Shown: positions 7,432 to 17,900, counted from the stretch's first letter. The stretch is 32,267 nt of DNA from Aquimarina pacifica (GCF_000520955.1 NZ_JACC01000042.1:32001-64267); one strand, 5' to 3'. Notes: generated by a model from the letters alone, not told the origin. Made by a program: numbers and translations.

Positions 7432-9807
7432 CTAAAATTTGAATTGGTAGGTAACACTTGGTACGATTCCGAAATATGATAACTTTACAGCTTCGGTGTC
7501 TCCAGTAGGCATTTCAATACCGTTTACCTCACTAATTTCTCTGAAATAAATAGAAGCTGCATTTTGTCTGTTGTATACATTTGCCAGGCTAAATATCCAT
7601 TTCCCTTTTTTTCCTTTTTTCGGATGTAAGGTAGCAGATAGGTCTAATCTATGATAGCTAGGTAATCGGTCTCCGTTCCTGTTTTGATAATCTGCAACCA
7701 CAAGGCCATTTTGCTCATATTGTCCTGTTGGATAGGTAACTGGTTTTCCTGAACCAAAAACAAAGTTTCCGCCAAACTCCCAACGATCATTTAACTTGAA
7801 CATCCCGACCAGATTCAGTTCGTGCAATTGATCATTATTAGAAAAGTAATAGTCGTTATTGTTAATTCCTAGTACCTTTCTTTCGCTTCTAGCAAGTGTA
7901 TAACTTAACCACCCTGTCAGTTTTCCTTTGTTTTTATTGATTTGTAATTCTAATCCATAAGCACGACCCTCACCCTGAGCAACTTCTGTCTCAATACTTT
8001 CTGTAAATAGTAGATCTGCACCGTCTACAAAATCAGTCACATCATTCATGCTTTTATAATATACTTCGGCATTAAAATCATAAGTGTTGTCTTTTAAACT
8101 TTTGAAATATCCCAAAGCAACCTGATCGGCATATTGTGGTTTTAGATACGGCCCACTAGGTGCCCAAACGTCTAAAGGAGTTGCTGACGTAGTATTAGAG
8201 ATCAGGTGTAAATATTGATACATTCTATTATAACTAACTTTCAAAGAACTATTATCATTAATTAGATAACGTGCAGAGAATCTTGGTTCAAAGCCATAAA
8301 AGTCTTTAATTGTTTTTCCGGAGTCATAGGCTGTTTCACCAATAACTTGATTTTCTGTATAAATATCTTGAGTAGCATCGTAGGATAGAGGGCTACCCGT
8401 TTCATAAATAGGAATCAGATCTTTACCGATTCTATTAAAATTCGAAACTCTAAACCCATACTGAAGACTTAATTTGTCAGATATCTTTTGTTTTAAATCT
8501 ACATATGCACCTATTTCTGTACCAAACTTTTCTCTAAACTTTTCGGGAGTAACAGATGATTCTTTTAGAGGATTAATCTCTCCCGGTTGAAAATTATAGT
8601 AGGTATAATCAACTCCTGTTTTTAATGTAGTATCAGAATTAATATACCAAGTAAGTCTTGGCTTAAAATTATAATTCAAGATATTAGAATTCCATCTAAA
8701 TTCTGATCCAGACCTTAGGTTATCAAGGTTATAGTCATAGTTACTAAAAATTGCGGATGCCTGTAGAAAAAGATCGTCATTCAAAACACTGGTCCATCTC
8801 AAGGTCCCCGAAGCATTTCCCCAGGTTGTTCCCAGAAAGTTTTCTATTTCGAAATTATCTCTACCGAAATATCCTGAGAGAAATATTCTATTATTTTTAT
8901 TCAAGCTATAATTGGCTTTTAGGTTTATGTCATAGAAAGAAACTTTAGTATCCTCATAGTCTTCAGAAAGGGGTGCAAATAAGCCTATATAAGAGGTTCT
9001 ACCTGCCAACATATAACTTCCTTTGCCTTCTTCATTATCTCCTTTGGCAATAGGACCTTCGATCAATGCTTTACTAGAAATTAAACCTATCCCTAGTTCG
9101 CCATTAAATTTTTTGAGATTCCCTTCTTTTTGTTTTATATCCAACACAGAAGAAAGTCGCCCCCCGTATATAGAAGGAATCCCTCCTTTATAAAGTTTTA
9201 GATCTTTTACAGCATCTGTATTAAATACAGAGAAAAAACCAAATAGGTGAGAGGCGTTATAAATGACGGCATCATCTAATAAAATTAAATTTTGATCTGC
9301 AGAACCTCCTCGTACATTAAAACCAGACGCAGCATCGTTAACACTAGAGACTCCTGGTAGTAATTGAATAGATTTTAATAAATCTGGTTCTCCCAGAACA
9401 GTAGGTAACTTTTTGATGGTATTCGAACTCAATGCCACCACACTCATCTCGGTAGATCGTACAGATTTTGTCGATTTATTCGTTTTTATCACTACTTCAT
9501 CTAATTGAGCTGAATTTTCGCCTAGCTCAAAATCAAATTTCTTATCGCTATCCAAAACAATTTCTTTCTCGATAGTCCCATAGCCTAAATAGGTAACCGT
9601 AACCGTATAGGTACCTTCTTCTAAGGTTATTGAGTAGAAACCATAATCATTGGTAGTGGTTCCTTGTGTTGGACCTGCAATAACATTTACTCCCCATAGA
9701 CTTTCGCCAGAAGACTTGTCTTTGATATAGCCACTTAATGTGTGTTTCTCTTGAGCTTGTACTGTGATAATAGACAGTATAAACAGAATGCCGACATATA
9801 ATTTCAT
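7432..9807 (-). CDS. TonB-dependent receptor with carboxypeptidase-regulatory-like N-domain
   Basis: 791 residues from the ATG at 9805-9807. A longer frame begins at 9834, but the shorter start gives the signal peptide MKLYVGILFILSIITVQAQ directly, and a promoter-like TAGTTTTG box sits on the longer N-terminus (9832-9839). Residues about 22-105 are the regulatory-like beta domain (LSGYIKDKSSGESLWGVNV). Residues about 115-225 are the plug, with LPGVSSVNDAASGFNVRGG and the YGGRLSSVLDI segment. The remainder is a barrel ending in aromatic TYQFKF, the usual outer-membrane insertion signal. It is the first gene of the receptor/DUF4249/kinase/LytTR operon. The substrate is unknown. The plug resembles those of receptors that pair with DUF4249 lipoproteins. 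Confidence 0.92.
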   Translation of the reverse strand: MKLYVGILFILSIITVQAQEKHTLSGYIKDKSSGESLWGVNVIAGPTQGTTTNDYGFYSITLEEGTYTVTVTYLGYGTIEKEIVLDSDKKFDFELGENSAQLDEVVIKTNKSTKSVRSTEMSVVALSSNTIKKLPTVLGEPDLLKSIQLLPGVSSVNDAASGFNVRGGSADQNLILLDDAVIYNASHLFGFFSVFNTDAVKDLKLYKGGIPSIYGGRLSSVLDIKQKEGNLKKFNGELGIGLISSKALIEGPIAKGDNEEGKGSYMLAGRTSYIGLFAPLSEDYEDTKVSFYDINLKANYSLNKNNRIFLSGYFGRDNFEIENFLGTTWGNASGTLRWTSVLNDDLFLQASAIFSNYDYNLDNLRSGSEFRWNSNILNYNFKPRLTWYINSDTTLKTGVDYTYYNFQPGEINPLKESSVTPEKFREKFGTEIGAYVDLKQKISDKLSLQYGFRVSNFNRIGKDLIPIYETGSPLSYDATQDIYTENQVIGETAYDSGKTIKDFYGFEPRFSARYLINDNSSLKVSYNRMYQYLHLISNTTSATPLDVWAPSGPYLKPQYADQVALGYFKSLKDNTYDFNAEVYYKSMNDVTDFVDGADLLFTESIETEVAQGEGRAYGLELQINKNKGKLTGWLSYTLARSERKVLGINNNDYYFSNNDQLHELNLVGMFKLNDRWEFGGNFVFGSGKPVTYPTGQYEQNGLVVADYQNRNGDRLPSYHRLDLSATLHPKKGKKGKWIFSLANVYNRQNAASIYFREISEVNGIEMPTGDTEAVKLSYFGIVPSVTYQFKF

Positions 9808-9831
9808 TTTTTTTAATTTTAAATTACAAGA

Positions 9832-9839
9832 CAAAACTA
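9832..9839 (-). promoter_or_regulatory. Candidate Bacteroidota -7 box for the receptor operon
   Basis: On the minus strand the sequence TAGTTTTG matches the Bacteroidota -7 consensus TANNTTTG exactly and lies about 25 bp upstream of the receptor ATG. No clear TTTG -33 element is found 19-21 bp further upstream, so only half of the promoter signature is present. If used, transcription would start inside the longer alternative N-terminus and rule it out. Confidence 0.35.
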
Positions 9840-10340
9840 TTTTGATATCGCATGTTTTTAATTAAGAAAGTGATGAAACTGGATTTATTCTGATAAACCA
9901 GAACTTTTGGTGTACGAAGACTTTTTGTGCAACTCTGATAAACTGTTAATCAACGAGTAAGTGTTGTATTCTATCAATTATACCTATTTCTTATGTTCTT
10001 TGCGGATTACCGTAAGGGATTGTTAAAAAGTGTATTTATTTTAGTGGAAACAATGCTAATAGGAGGGGTGTAGTTCATTTTTAGAGAACTATATTCGATT
10101 GTTGTGAGTAATTACTGAAAAAAGTACTTGCTACAACAACGTGTATAAAACATAGATGTTAAAGGGGTTACGAAAGGTTAATGTTTATTTACAAAGACCG
10201 ATAAATTTTTAGATTTAGCTTTTAAGATTGATAAGTTAAAAACAAGATATAAAATTTGGGCCCTGTGTAAAACCGAAAAATTAGTGTCTCGTTGCACGCT
10301 ATGTTTCATACGCAAGTCCGTTATGTGTAATTAAAAATGA
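9835..10340. other. Divergent intergenic region with an imperfect inverted repeat
   Basis: About 500 bp separate the minus-strand receptor operon from the plus-strand HNH gene. No convincing gene was found on either strand. The left part holds the half-promoter of the receptor operon. The right part (10132-10329) is framed by the imperfect inverted repeat described separately. No full TTTG-N19-TANNTTTG promoter was found in front of the HNH gene; the closest is TATGTTTC at 10300-10307 with no matching upstream box. Confidence 0.6.
10132..10329 (+). repeat. Imperfect inverted repeat, possible cassette/recombination site
   Basis: The left arm at 10132-10155 (TACAACAACGTG then TATAAAACATAG) is complementary to the right arm at 10299-10329 (CTATGTTTCATACGC then AAGTCCGTTATGT). 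The inner 13 bp match in 12 positions, and the outer parts pair with small offsets. The right arm ends 11 bp before the ATG of the HNH gene. A long, bulged hairpin with CAAC near one end and GTTA near the other recalls integron attC sites. The canonical core RYYYAAC/GTTRRRY is not matched exactly, so the type of element is unproven. Confidence 0.4.
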
Positions 10341-11249
10341 ATGGAAAATATCTTAAGTGAAGCAATAGAAAATTATCTGACGGAAAAATCAAAAAGTTTC
10401 AGAGGTAATAAATTGGCGGCTAAGTTTAGAAAAGATTTCCCTTCTGAGATAGAAAAAATAATCGTTGACAAAAATAGATTTAAAGTTGTTGGTTCACCAG
10501 GAAAAGGTAATTGGACAGAATGTCCTTGGATCGCAATTTTAGATGTTTTAATAACCGATAGTCCTCAAAAAGGGTATTATCCCGTTTTAATATATAAATC
10601 TGATATGTCGGGAATTTATTTATCATTAAACCAAGGGGTGACTGACGTAATAGAAAATTACAAAAAAGAAGCAATTTCTGTATTAAAACTAAGAGCTCAA
10701 GATTTTAGAGCTAAGATTGACTTTGACTCAAAGAGTTATTTAATAGATATAGATTTGAGTTCTACAACTCGTAATGCAAAACACTATCAGGCCGGAAACA
10801 TAATTGCAAAATACTATCCCAAAGAAAATTTACCCAGCTTGGAGCAACTAAGGATTGACTTAATAGAGATTTTAGAATTATATGAAAATCTCACATATAC
10901 TGATAATTCATTTAGTGATGATTTAGGTGCAATCGGATTTGAAAAAAAACAAATTCGATTACACAGAAGAATTGAAAGAAATACTTCATTGTCTAAAAAA
11001 GTTAAAAAACTGAAAGGTTATCGCTGCGAAGCCTGTCAAATAAAATTTACCGAAATCTATGGTGATATTGGAAAAGATTTTATCGAGGCCCATCACCTAA
11101 ACCCAATTTCCAAACTCGGAATAGGAAATTTTAAAGTAGATCTAAAAAATGATTTTGCAATACTTTGTAGTAATTGCCATAGCATGATACATAAATTGAA
11201 TGATCCAAGTGATTTAAACAAACTAAAACAAATAATAAAAAACACATAA
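10341..11249 (+). CDS. HNH endonuclease with McrB-type N-terminal domain (DUF3578/MrcB_N)
   Basis: 302 residues. Residues about 10-190 carry the N-terminal domain of McrB-like restriction proteins, seen in GSPGKGNWTECPWIAILD at 51-68, KGYYPVLIYKSDMSGIYLS at 77-95 and NQGVT at 97-101. In McrB relatives this domain recognises modified DNA bases. The C-terminal HNH nuclease has a Cys229-x2-Cys232 pair, the catalytic EAHHLNP motif (His251/His252) and Cys276-x2-Cys279-His280 with His284, so both the zinc site and the catalytic site look intact. Together these suggest a type IV-like endonuclease cutting modified foreign DNA, which is an inference from the two domains. The next gene, an SF1 helicase, lies 92 bp downstream on the same strand and may be its partner. 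A possible recombination site lies just upstream. Confidence 0.85.
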   Translation: MENILSEAIENYLTEKSKSFRGNKLAAKFRKDFPSEIEKIIVDKNRFKVVGSPGKGNWTECPWIAILDVLITDSPQKGYYPVLIYKSDMSGIYLSLNQGVTDVIENYKKEAISVLKLRAQDFRAKIDFDSKSYLIDIDLSSTTRNAKHYQAGNIIAKYYPKENLPSLEQLRIDLIEILELYENLTYTDNSFSDDLGAIGFEKKQIRLHRRIERNTSLSKKVKKLKGYRCEACQIKFTEIYGDIGKDFIEAHHLNPISKLGIGNFKVDLKNDFAILCSNCHSMIHKLNDPSDLNKLKQIIKNT

Positions 11250-11341
11250 CATTTTGTATAATGGATATGCGTCCTTAGTGATGCAAACGAATCGTACAAG
11301 AGATATTGAATCATAGAAAAGACAATTGAAATACGAATAAA

Positions 11342-14300
11342 ATGAGTAACCATAAAAAACTATTGTCTTGCTGGCATAAATTAGAGCATTTTAGCCCTGC
11401 TTTGACTCCAAAAGCTTCTGAAAAAAATGTTGAGCTACTTAATAATATAGAGCCTTGGAAAATTCCATTAAGACCCAAAGATCCTAAAAAAACTATTGAA
11501 TATACAATTTACTTGGGGGTATTCGACTCTTCTGTTGTAAATGAATTTGTGAAAGAATATTTTAAAGACACAAAAAAAGATGAAAATTTCAGAAATTCTA
11601 AAATTTGTTACGCTTCTTTAAAATTAGATACTGAAGGTAAATATATTAATGACTCATTTGGAATATCTACTTTGCCTTGGGCTTTAAATCAACTAGAAAA
11701 CAACAAAATAAAAAACGATAATTGGGAACTTACCTTTGAAACTGTTAAGGACAATTTGCTTGAATATCTTGAATTAAATTTTAAGGAAACTATCACTAAT
11801 TCATCTGATGAAATAATACAAATTTCAACTGTTGTTAATAATAATCAACTTTTAAAATTTCAAAATAAAGTTGAATCGCTTAGTAACTGGAGTGTAAAAC
11901 CTCCTAAAGAAATATATGTAAAAAGAATTGAAAAATTCAAAAGTAAAAACGAGACTAAATCTAACGCAGATATTCTTAATAGTTTCTATATAAATGATTT
12001 AGAAAAAATAATTTCAATTTATGATAAAAAATCAATACCAAAAGCTTTTCGACAATACTTAGATGGTAGCTTAAATAAGCAATCAAGTAGATTAGATGTT
12101 TCTAAGAGTGTAGAAAAATTAAAAACAAACTTATCTCCTTCAAACTATCCTGATGGATGTTGGCCTTCTGATTATACTTTAAGTTTAATGCAACAATTTG
12201 CCGTAAATAATATTTTCAACAATCTAGCAGAAAACAGTCAAGAAGGCATGTTTTCGGTTAATGGACCTCCTGGGACAGGAAAAACAACTTTACTTAGAGA
12301 TGTTATTGCTCCAATAATTGTAAAAAGAGCAAAAGAACTTATTAAAATCACAAACCCTTCGGATGGGTTTAAAAAAGTCGGCTCATTAGAAATTAATGAG
12401 AATTATTCTCCTTGGCTCTATGAACCTATAGAGTCAATAACAAATGGAGGAATTGTTATTGCATCATCGAATAATGGAGCAGTAGAAAATATTTCTAAAG
12501 AGTTACCTTTAAAAGAAGAAGTTTCAAAACTATATAACTCAGAAATTGCCTATTTTAAAACAGCAGCTGAAAATTCTTTAGGTACTGATAGCTGGGGGCT
12601 AATATCTGCTGTCTTAGGAAATAAAAAAAATAGAACAGATTTCATAAATAAGCTTTGGTTTGATTTTGACAAAAGAAAGAAAATAGGACTTCAAAAATCT
12701 TTAGATGAAAATAAACTCTTTGATAATTCTGAATGGGAATTAGTAAAAACTACATTTAAAACTAAGTTAAAAGAAATTTCAGTAGAAAAGGAAAGACTAG
12801 AATCTCTTAAAAAAGATTACGAAACCTTCGTTACTACAAAAAATATACTTTTTGAAACAACTCAAAATTTAGAGCAAACTAAAAAGGAATATGAAGCGTT
12901 AAGAAAGAAGTTTCAAAATCAAAAAGACAAAGTATTTGGTTTTAATAATGATAAAAAAGAGATTATTAATGAGTTAGCCATAATTAAAAGTAGCAAACCC
13001 AATTTCTTCTCTTATTGGTTCAATAAGTACAAAAGAAATACATATAAAAAAGCATCAGAAACTGCACTTAATACTTACAACCAAATTTCTAAGATAATAA
13101 ATATTGAAAACTCAATTTTATCTGATAATGAAACTAATTTTAATAATGTAAGTTCTTTACTTAAAAAACAAGAAGAGGAAAAAGCTATTTTAACAGTAGA
13201 ATTAAAAAAGCTTACTGATCTAACTGAGAATGCAAGATTGGAACTAAAAAACAACTATGCAGATACAAAGTATTGGAAAAATATAGAATCTAAAAAATCT
13301 CAAGAATCCTGCCCTTGGTATTCAGAAAGGTTAAAGAAATTACAATCTGAATTATTTATTATCTCCTTGAACTTGAATGAAGTATTTGTTTTAACTGCAA
13401 ATGCAACTTCAAGTAGAATTTCAACAACACTTGCAGGTTTTTTTGAATATTTAAAAGGAGGTTCTAATCCTTCAAAAAAAGAAATAAAAGGAATGTGGAA
13501 TACATTCTTCCTTGTAATTCCAGTAATTTCTTCCACATTTGCCTCAATACAAACAATGTTTAAAGATTTAACAAAAGAAGATATTCCGTGGTTATTTATT
13601 GATGAAGCCGGACAAGCAATTCCACAAGCTGCGGCAGGTTCAATTTGGCGTTCAAAACGAGTTGGTGTAGTTGGAGACCCTTTCCAAATAGAACCAGTTG
13701 TAACTATTCCTAATTCAATCACAGATAATATCAGTAACTATTTTGATTTGGGTAAAGATCATATAAGTTCAGAGTTGTCTGTACAATCAACGGCAGATAG
13801 AATTAATCCGTTAGGGTCATATTTAACTATAAATAACAAGGAAGAATGGATTGGAATTCCATTAAGGGTTCACAGAAGGTGTATAAGTCCTATGTTCGAA
13901 ATATCAAATAACATTGCTTACGACAATACAATGTATTGCTCTACTAAAAGTCCCAAAAGTATTAAAGTGAATTTCAAAACATCATTTATTCATTGTAAAG
14001 GAACTGTGAAAGGGCGGCACTTTGTGCAAGAACAAGCTGAAATAATTAAAGAAATTTTAATTAATGAAATTAATTTTTCTAAAACTTTACCTGATGTTTT
14101 TGTCATCACCCCTTTTAGTCAAATAAGTTATTCCCTTAATTCTTTTCTTTTTAAACATTTAATTAATGAAGCAAAGAAATACAAGGAAATAGATAGTACA
14201 GAAATGGGAGTATGGTTGAAAGGCCATATTGGAACAGTGCACACTTTTCAAGGAAAACAAGCCGAAGGTGTAATATTATGCCTTGGATTAGATAAAACTA

Positions 14301-14488
14301 CCACGGGTGCTGCAAATTGGGCTTCTCAAAAACCAAACTTATTAAATGTAGCGATAACAAGAGCGAAGTACAGATTTATAGCTATTGGAGATAAAGAAAT
14401 ATGGCTAAAACAAGCATACTTTAATCAATTAAATAAACTTGGAGCAGAAGCGGGAATGGACAATAATGGTACTTATGAAAAGAAATAG
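11342..14488 (+). CDS. Superfamily 1 (UPF1/Dna2-like) helicase with inserted coiled coil
   Basis: 1048 residues. All SF1 helicase motifs are present: Walker A GPPGTGKT at 308-315, Walker B DEAG at 754-757, motif III GDPFQIEP from 778, motif IV region LRVHRRC at 841-847, motif V TVHTFQGKQAEG at 965-976 and motif VI NVAITRAK at 1002-1009. Between Walker A and Walker B lies an unusually long insertion of about 400 residues. Two Lys/Glu-rich coiled coils lie within it (about 466-540 and 585-635). The first 270 residues have no motif I recognise. No nuclease motif was seen, so cutting would have to come from a partner, most simply the HNH protein encoded 92 bp upstream. It is probably cytoplasmic and ATP-driven on DNA or RNA. 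A known defence family may include it, but I cannot name one from motifs alone. Confidence 0.88.
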   Translation: MSNHKKLLSCWHKLEHFSPALTPKASEKNVELLNNIEPWKIPLRPKDPKKTIEYTIYLGVFDSSVVNEFVKEYFKDTKKDENFRNSKICYASLKLDTEGKYINDSFGISTLPWALNQLENNKIKNDNWELTFETVKDNLLEYLELNFKETITNSSDEIIQISTVVNNNQLLKFQNKVESLSNWSVKPPKEIYVKRIEKFKSKNETKSNADILNSFYINDLEKIISIYDKKSIPKAFRQYLDGSLNKQSSRLDVSKSVEKLKTNLSPSNYPDGCWPSDYTLSLMQQFAVNNIFNNLAENSQEGMFSVNGPPGTGKTTLLRDVIAPIIVKRAKELIKITNPSDGFKKVGSLEINENYSPWLYEPIESITNGGIVIASSNNGAVENISKELPLKEEVSKLYNSEIAYFKTAAENSLGTDSWGLISAVLGNKKNRTDFINKLWFDFDKRKKIGLQKSLDENKLFDNSEWELVKTTFKTKLKEISVEKERLESLKKDYETFVTTKNILFETTQNLEQTKKEYEALRKKFQNQKDKVFGFNNDKKEIINELAIIKSSKPNFFSYWFNKYKRNTYKKASETALNTYNQISKIINIENSILSDNETNFNNVSSLLKKQEEEKAILTVELKKLTDLTENARLELKNNYADTKYWKNIESKKSQESCPWYSERLKKLQSELFIISLNLNEVFVLTANATSSRISTTLAGFFEYLKGGSNPSKKEIKGMWNTFFLVIPVISSTFASIQTMFKDLTKEDIPWLFIDEAGQAIPQAAAGSIWRSKRVGVVGDPFQIEPVVTIPNSITDNISNYFDLGKDHISSELSVQSTADRINPLGSYLTINNKEEWIGIPLRVHRRCISPMFEISNNIAYDNTMYCSTKSPKSIKVNFKTSFIHCKGTVKGRHFVQEQAEIIKEILINEINFSKTLPDVFVITPFSQISYSLNSFLFKHLINEAKKYKEIDSTEMGVWLKGHIGTVHTFQGKQAEGVILCLGLDKTTTGAANWASQKPNLLNVAITRAKYRFIAIGDKEIWLKQAYFNQLNKLGAEAGMDNNGTYEKK

Positions 14489-14976
14489 TTCATTCTTTTA
14501 CTTTTCTCATATCCGGAAGAAGGTATTTAGATGGTTACTGTTATGGTTATAAAAATCAAAAAAAATCAGACAGGATACAAGACAAATTCTTGCATCGGCG
14601 CAAAACTCTTCTGTGAAAACATAAAAAACTAGAAAAAAAGTAGTAATTCTAGTAACATTTTTAGAGTTCGAGACATAAACTAAAGAGATCAGTTTTATTA
14701 AACGAACACAAATGCATCTCATGGGATTGGTTCTAAAAAAGAAATAGGAAAAGATATTTTCTGTAAAAAACAGTACTATAATTGATATTCTTTATCCTAA
14801 AGATTAATATATTTAAGAATGTATATAAAATATAAAACAGCGTATGACTCTTTTTGGTTGTCTAAAGGTTTTATTTTATGTTTGTACCTCTTAACCGTAA
14901 CAAAGAAACATAATTGGGGAAACAAAAATTATGATTTCTATTCGCACTCTTCGTCAACACAATTTTTAATAAGATT
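14489..14976. other. Intergenic region after the helicase gene
   Basis: About 490 bp without a supportable gene. A 71-codon minus-strand frame at 14507-14722 has no protein-like features and no promoter, and is not called. The right end holds the promoter and a roughly 90-nt untranslated leader of the MORN/transglutaminase operon. No terminator hairpin was seen behind the helicase gene. Confidence 0.6.
14853..14884 (+). promoter_or_regulatory. Bacteroidota-type promoter of the MORN/transglutaminase operon
   Basis: TTTG at 14853-14856 is followed after 20 bp by TATGTTTG at 14877-14884. This matches the Bacteroidota sigma-A consensus TTTG-N19-TANNTTTG with one extra spacer base. Transcription would start near 14890, leaving a leader of about 85-90 nt before the ATG at 14977. 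It is the clearest promoter in the window. Confidence 0.7.
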
Positions 14977-17900
14977 ATGAAAAGAACATTTTTATTAATG
15001 GCGTTATGTACGTCTTCACTTTTTTATGCGCAAGAAAAGATCCCATACGTGGATTATGAAGAAATTATAGAAGACATAAATGCGCAAGATGAAAAGCAAG
15101 AATACGATAAAATTATAGCGGGACTTGATAAAATCAGTGTAAACGATTCTATATACGAATCAACATTGATTACAAAATCGTATTATCTAATGCAGCAAAA
15201 GAAATATGATGAAGCCATAGTTGTATGTGATCAAGGACTGCAGCTCCCAATGGCTGAAAATCAATATTCTTTTCTATTAAATAAAGGCTTAGCCTTGATC
15301 GAATCCGAGAAGTATAAAGACGCAATAGCTGTTCATAATGAAGCACTAAAAATCTACCCGAGAAATAATATATTTTACCATAATCTGGGATTTATTTATA
15401 AAAAGACAAAACAGTTTGATAAAGCCGCACAAAATTATATGAAATCGATTACGCTAAATCCTTTTTATGAGAAGAGCCATTTAGAACTCGGTAGAATATG
15501 TTATCAAGAAGGAAAAATTGCACAAGCCCTAATGGCATTTAATATGTATTTGCTATTAAACCCTGATGGAGAAAATTCTTTTGATTTATTAAATTCGGTC
15601 AACACCTTAGTCTCTAATCAGAATGATCTAGAACCTGCAGGTATACAGATATCAGCCGATGATTACACATTCGAAGATATAGATTTGGTATTAGATAGCC
15701 GTATGGCTCTAAACGTTAACTATAAAATTGACAATAAAATAAATATAGCACTAACCAAACAGAATCATGCGCTCTTTGAACAATTGTCAGATTATGAGGG
15801 TGACGGAGGGTTTTGGGATAAGAAATATGTACCTTTCTATCAGTGGGTGTTCCAAAATAATCACTTTGACAATTTTACGTATACAATTTCATACTCGATA
15901 CAAAACCCTGATTTTAAAAAGATAATAGATAAAAACATCGATGATGTTAAGTCCTTTGTTAATTTATATTATAGCAAATGGGAGGAGTTAATGAGTTATG
16001 ATCACGAAGAAGTATTCGAAGGAAAAAAGCAAAAAGTAACCTATTTATTTGATAATTATACTTTTCTTCAGGCAGTCGGTGTGACTAATGGGGAAAAGAA
16101 AATAGGGAATTGGGAAATTTATGATGAAGAAGGAAAGATAATAGGAAAAGGAAAATTTGATGATAGTGGATTAAGAAATGGTGAGTGGATATGGTATGAT
16201 CAATTTGGTAATATTTCAGAAAAAGAAAACTACAAGAACGGTAAGCTAGAAGGCAAGTATACATCGTATTATACAAATGGAAATATAGAAATTGAGAGTT
16301 TTTATGAAGGAGACAGATTAAATGGTGATTATAAAGCGTATAATAAGAGTGGTGCTCTAGGTGTACATAAGGTTTTTGAAAATGGGACACTCAATGGTAG
16401 ATATTTAACTTTCTATGCTTTAGGAGAAATCTCAAAAGAATATGAAGTCAACTATACTGAAGGTATCCCAACAGGAGAACTCAAACAATATTACCCAGAT
16501 GGATCTTTATTAAAGAAAAGGCCTTTTAAGAACGGTAAGATTAACGGAATCGAGCAAGTATATTATAATACGGGCGAGTCTAGTGCTGAGTATGAGTATA
16601 AAGATGATTATTATAATGGAGTTTATAGAAGCTTCTATCCTAATGGGCAACCATATGAAGTTGGGACTACATCAGAAGGATATTATAATGGTGATTGGAA
16701 ATTTTACTATTCTGACGGTACATTAATGCGCGAAACGGCCTATAGTGAGGGAAAATTTAATGGTTCTTATAAGGAGTATGATGTTGATGGAAAATTGATA
16801 TCTGATTTTACCTATCGTAATGATGATTTCATAGCTCATAAGCATTTCAATAAAAACGGAGAGGTTATTCAGGAAGCGAAAAAGAAGAATGGAGAGTTTT
16901 ATTATCAAGGATTTTCGCCTCTGGGAGATATGATCACAGAAGGATTGTATGATAGTAAGGGAGGAAAAAAAGGAGAATGGAAATACTATACCGATGGTGT
17001 TTTGATAAATAAAGGAGTTTATGAAGACAATTTGCTTCAAGGTGCATATTATAGTTACTATAGATCTGGACAAGAGGAGTCTATAGCACAATATAAAAAT
17101 GATTCTCTATCTGGGTATTATGTGGGATATCACGAAAATGGAAATATAGCACGTCAGGGATGGCATAAAAATAATAAAGCACACGGATTTTGGATTTCGT
17201 ACTACAATGACGGAAAAATAAAAGAAAAAAACTTTTACCATAAAGGAAAACAACATGGGATACAGGAGATTTATGGTGTAGAAGGAAAATTATCACATAC
17301 ACTAGTTTTTGAATACCAAAGTCTGGTATCCGAGGTGTATTTTAGACCAGATGGTAGTGTACAACAGGAGATAGCACACGACCCTACTAAGAAGACATAT
17401 ACTATTTCCTTTTATCGATATGATGGCACCGTATATTCTAAAACAGCGTATTTATATGGTCTCAAACATGGTACTTATATACAGTTTGATCACGAAGGTA
17501 AAAAGACTGTAGAAGGAGCATATTTTAATGACAAGTATCATGGTAAATGGACTTGGTATAATGAAAGCAAAATTAGTTTAGAGGGCGAATATTTTCATGG
17601 TGAAAATATTGGCGAATGGAAGATCTATCATGATACAGGAAAATTACACAAAAAATACACCTATGAATCGGGGCAATTAGAAGGAATACTTGAAACATAT
17701 GATGAACAAGGTGTGTTAATTAGAACAATACCTTATAAAAAAGGAAAAATTCATGGAGAACGCATGTTTTATAGTCCAGAAGGAAAATTGCAAGCCATAA
17801 GATATTATCATAATGATAAGATCATAGGGTATAGCTATCACGATACAAATGGTGATGTAAAACCTATGATCCCGATAGAAAATTACTCAGGACAAGTAAG

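Noticed and set aside
14507..14722. Minus-strand frame of 71 codons behind the helicase gene
   Set aside because: No recognisable motif, no promoter, Cys/Phe-rich composition typical of AT-rich non-coding DNA read in a chance frame.
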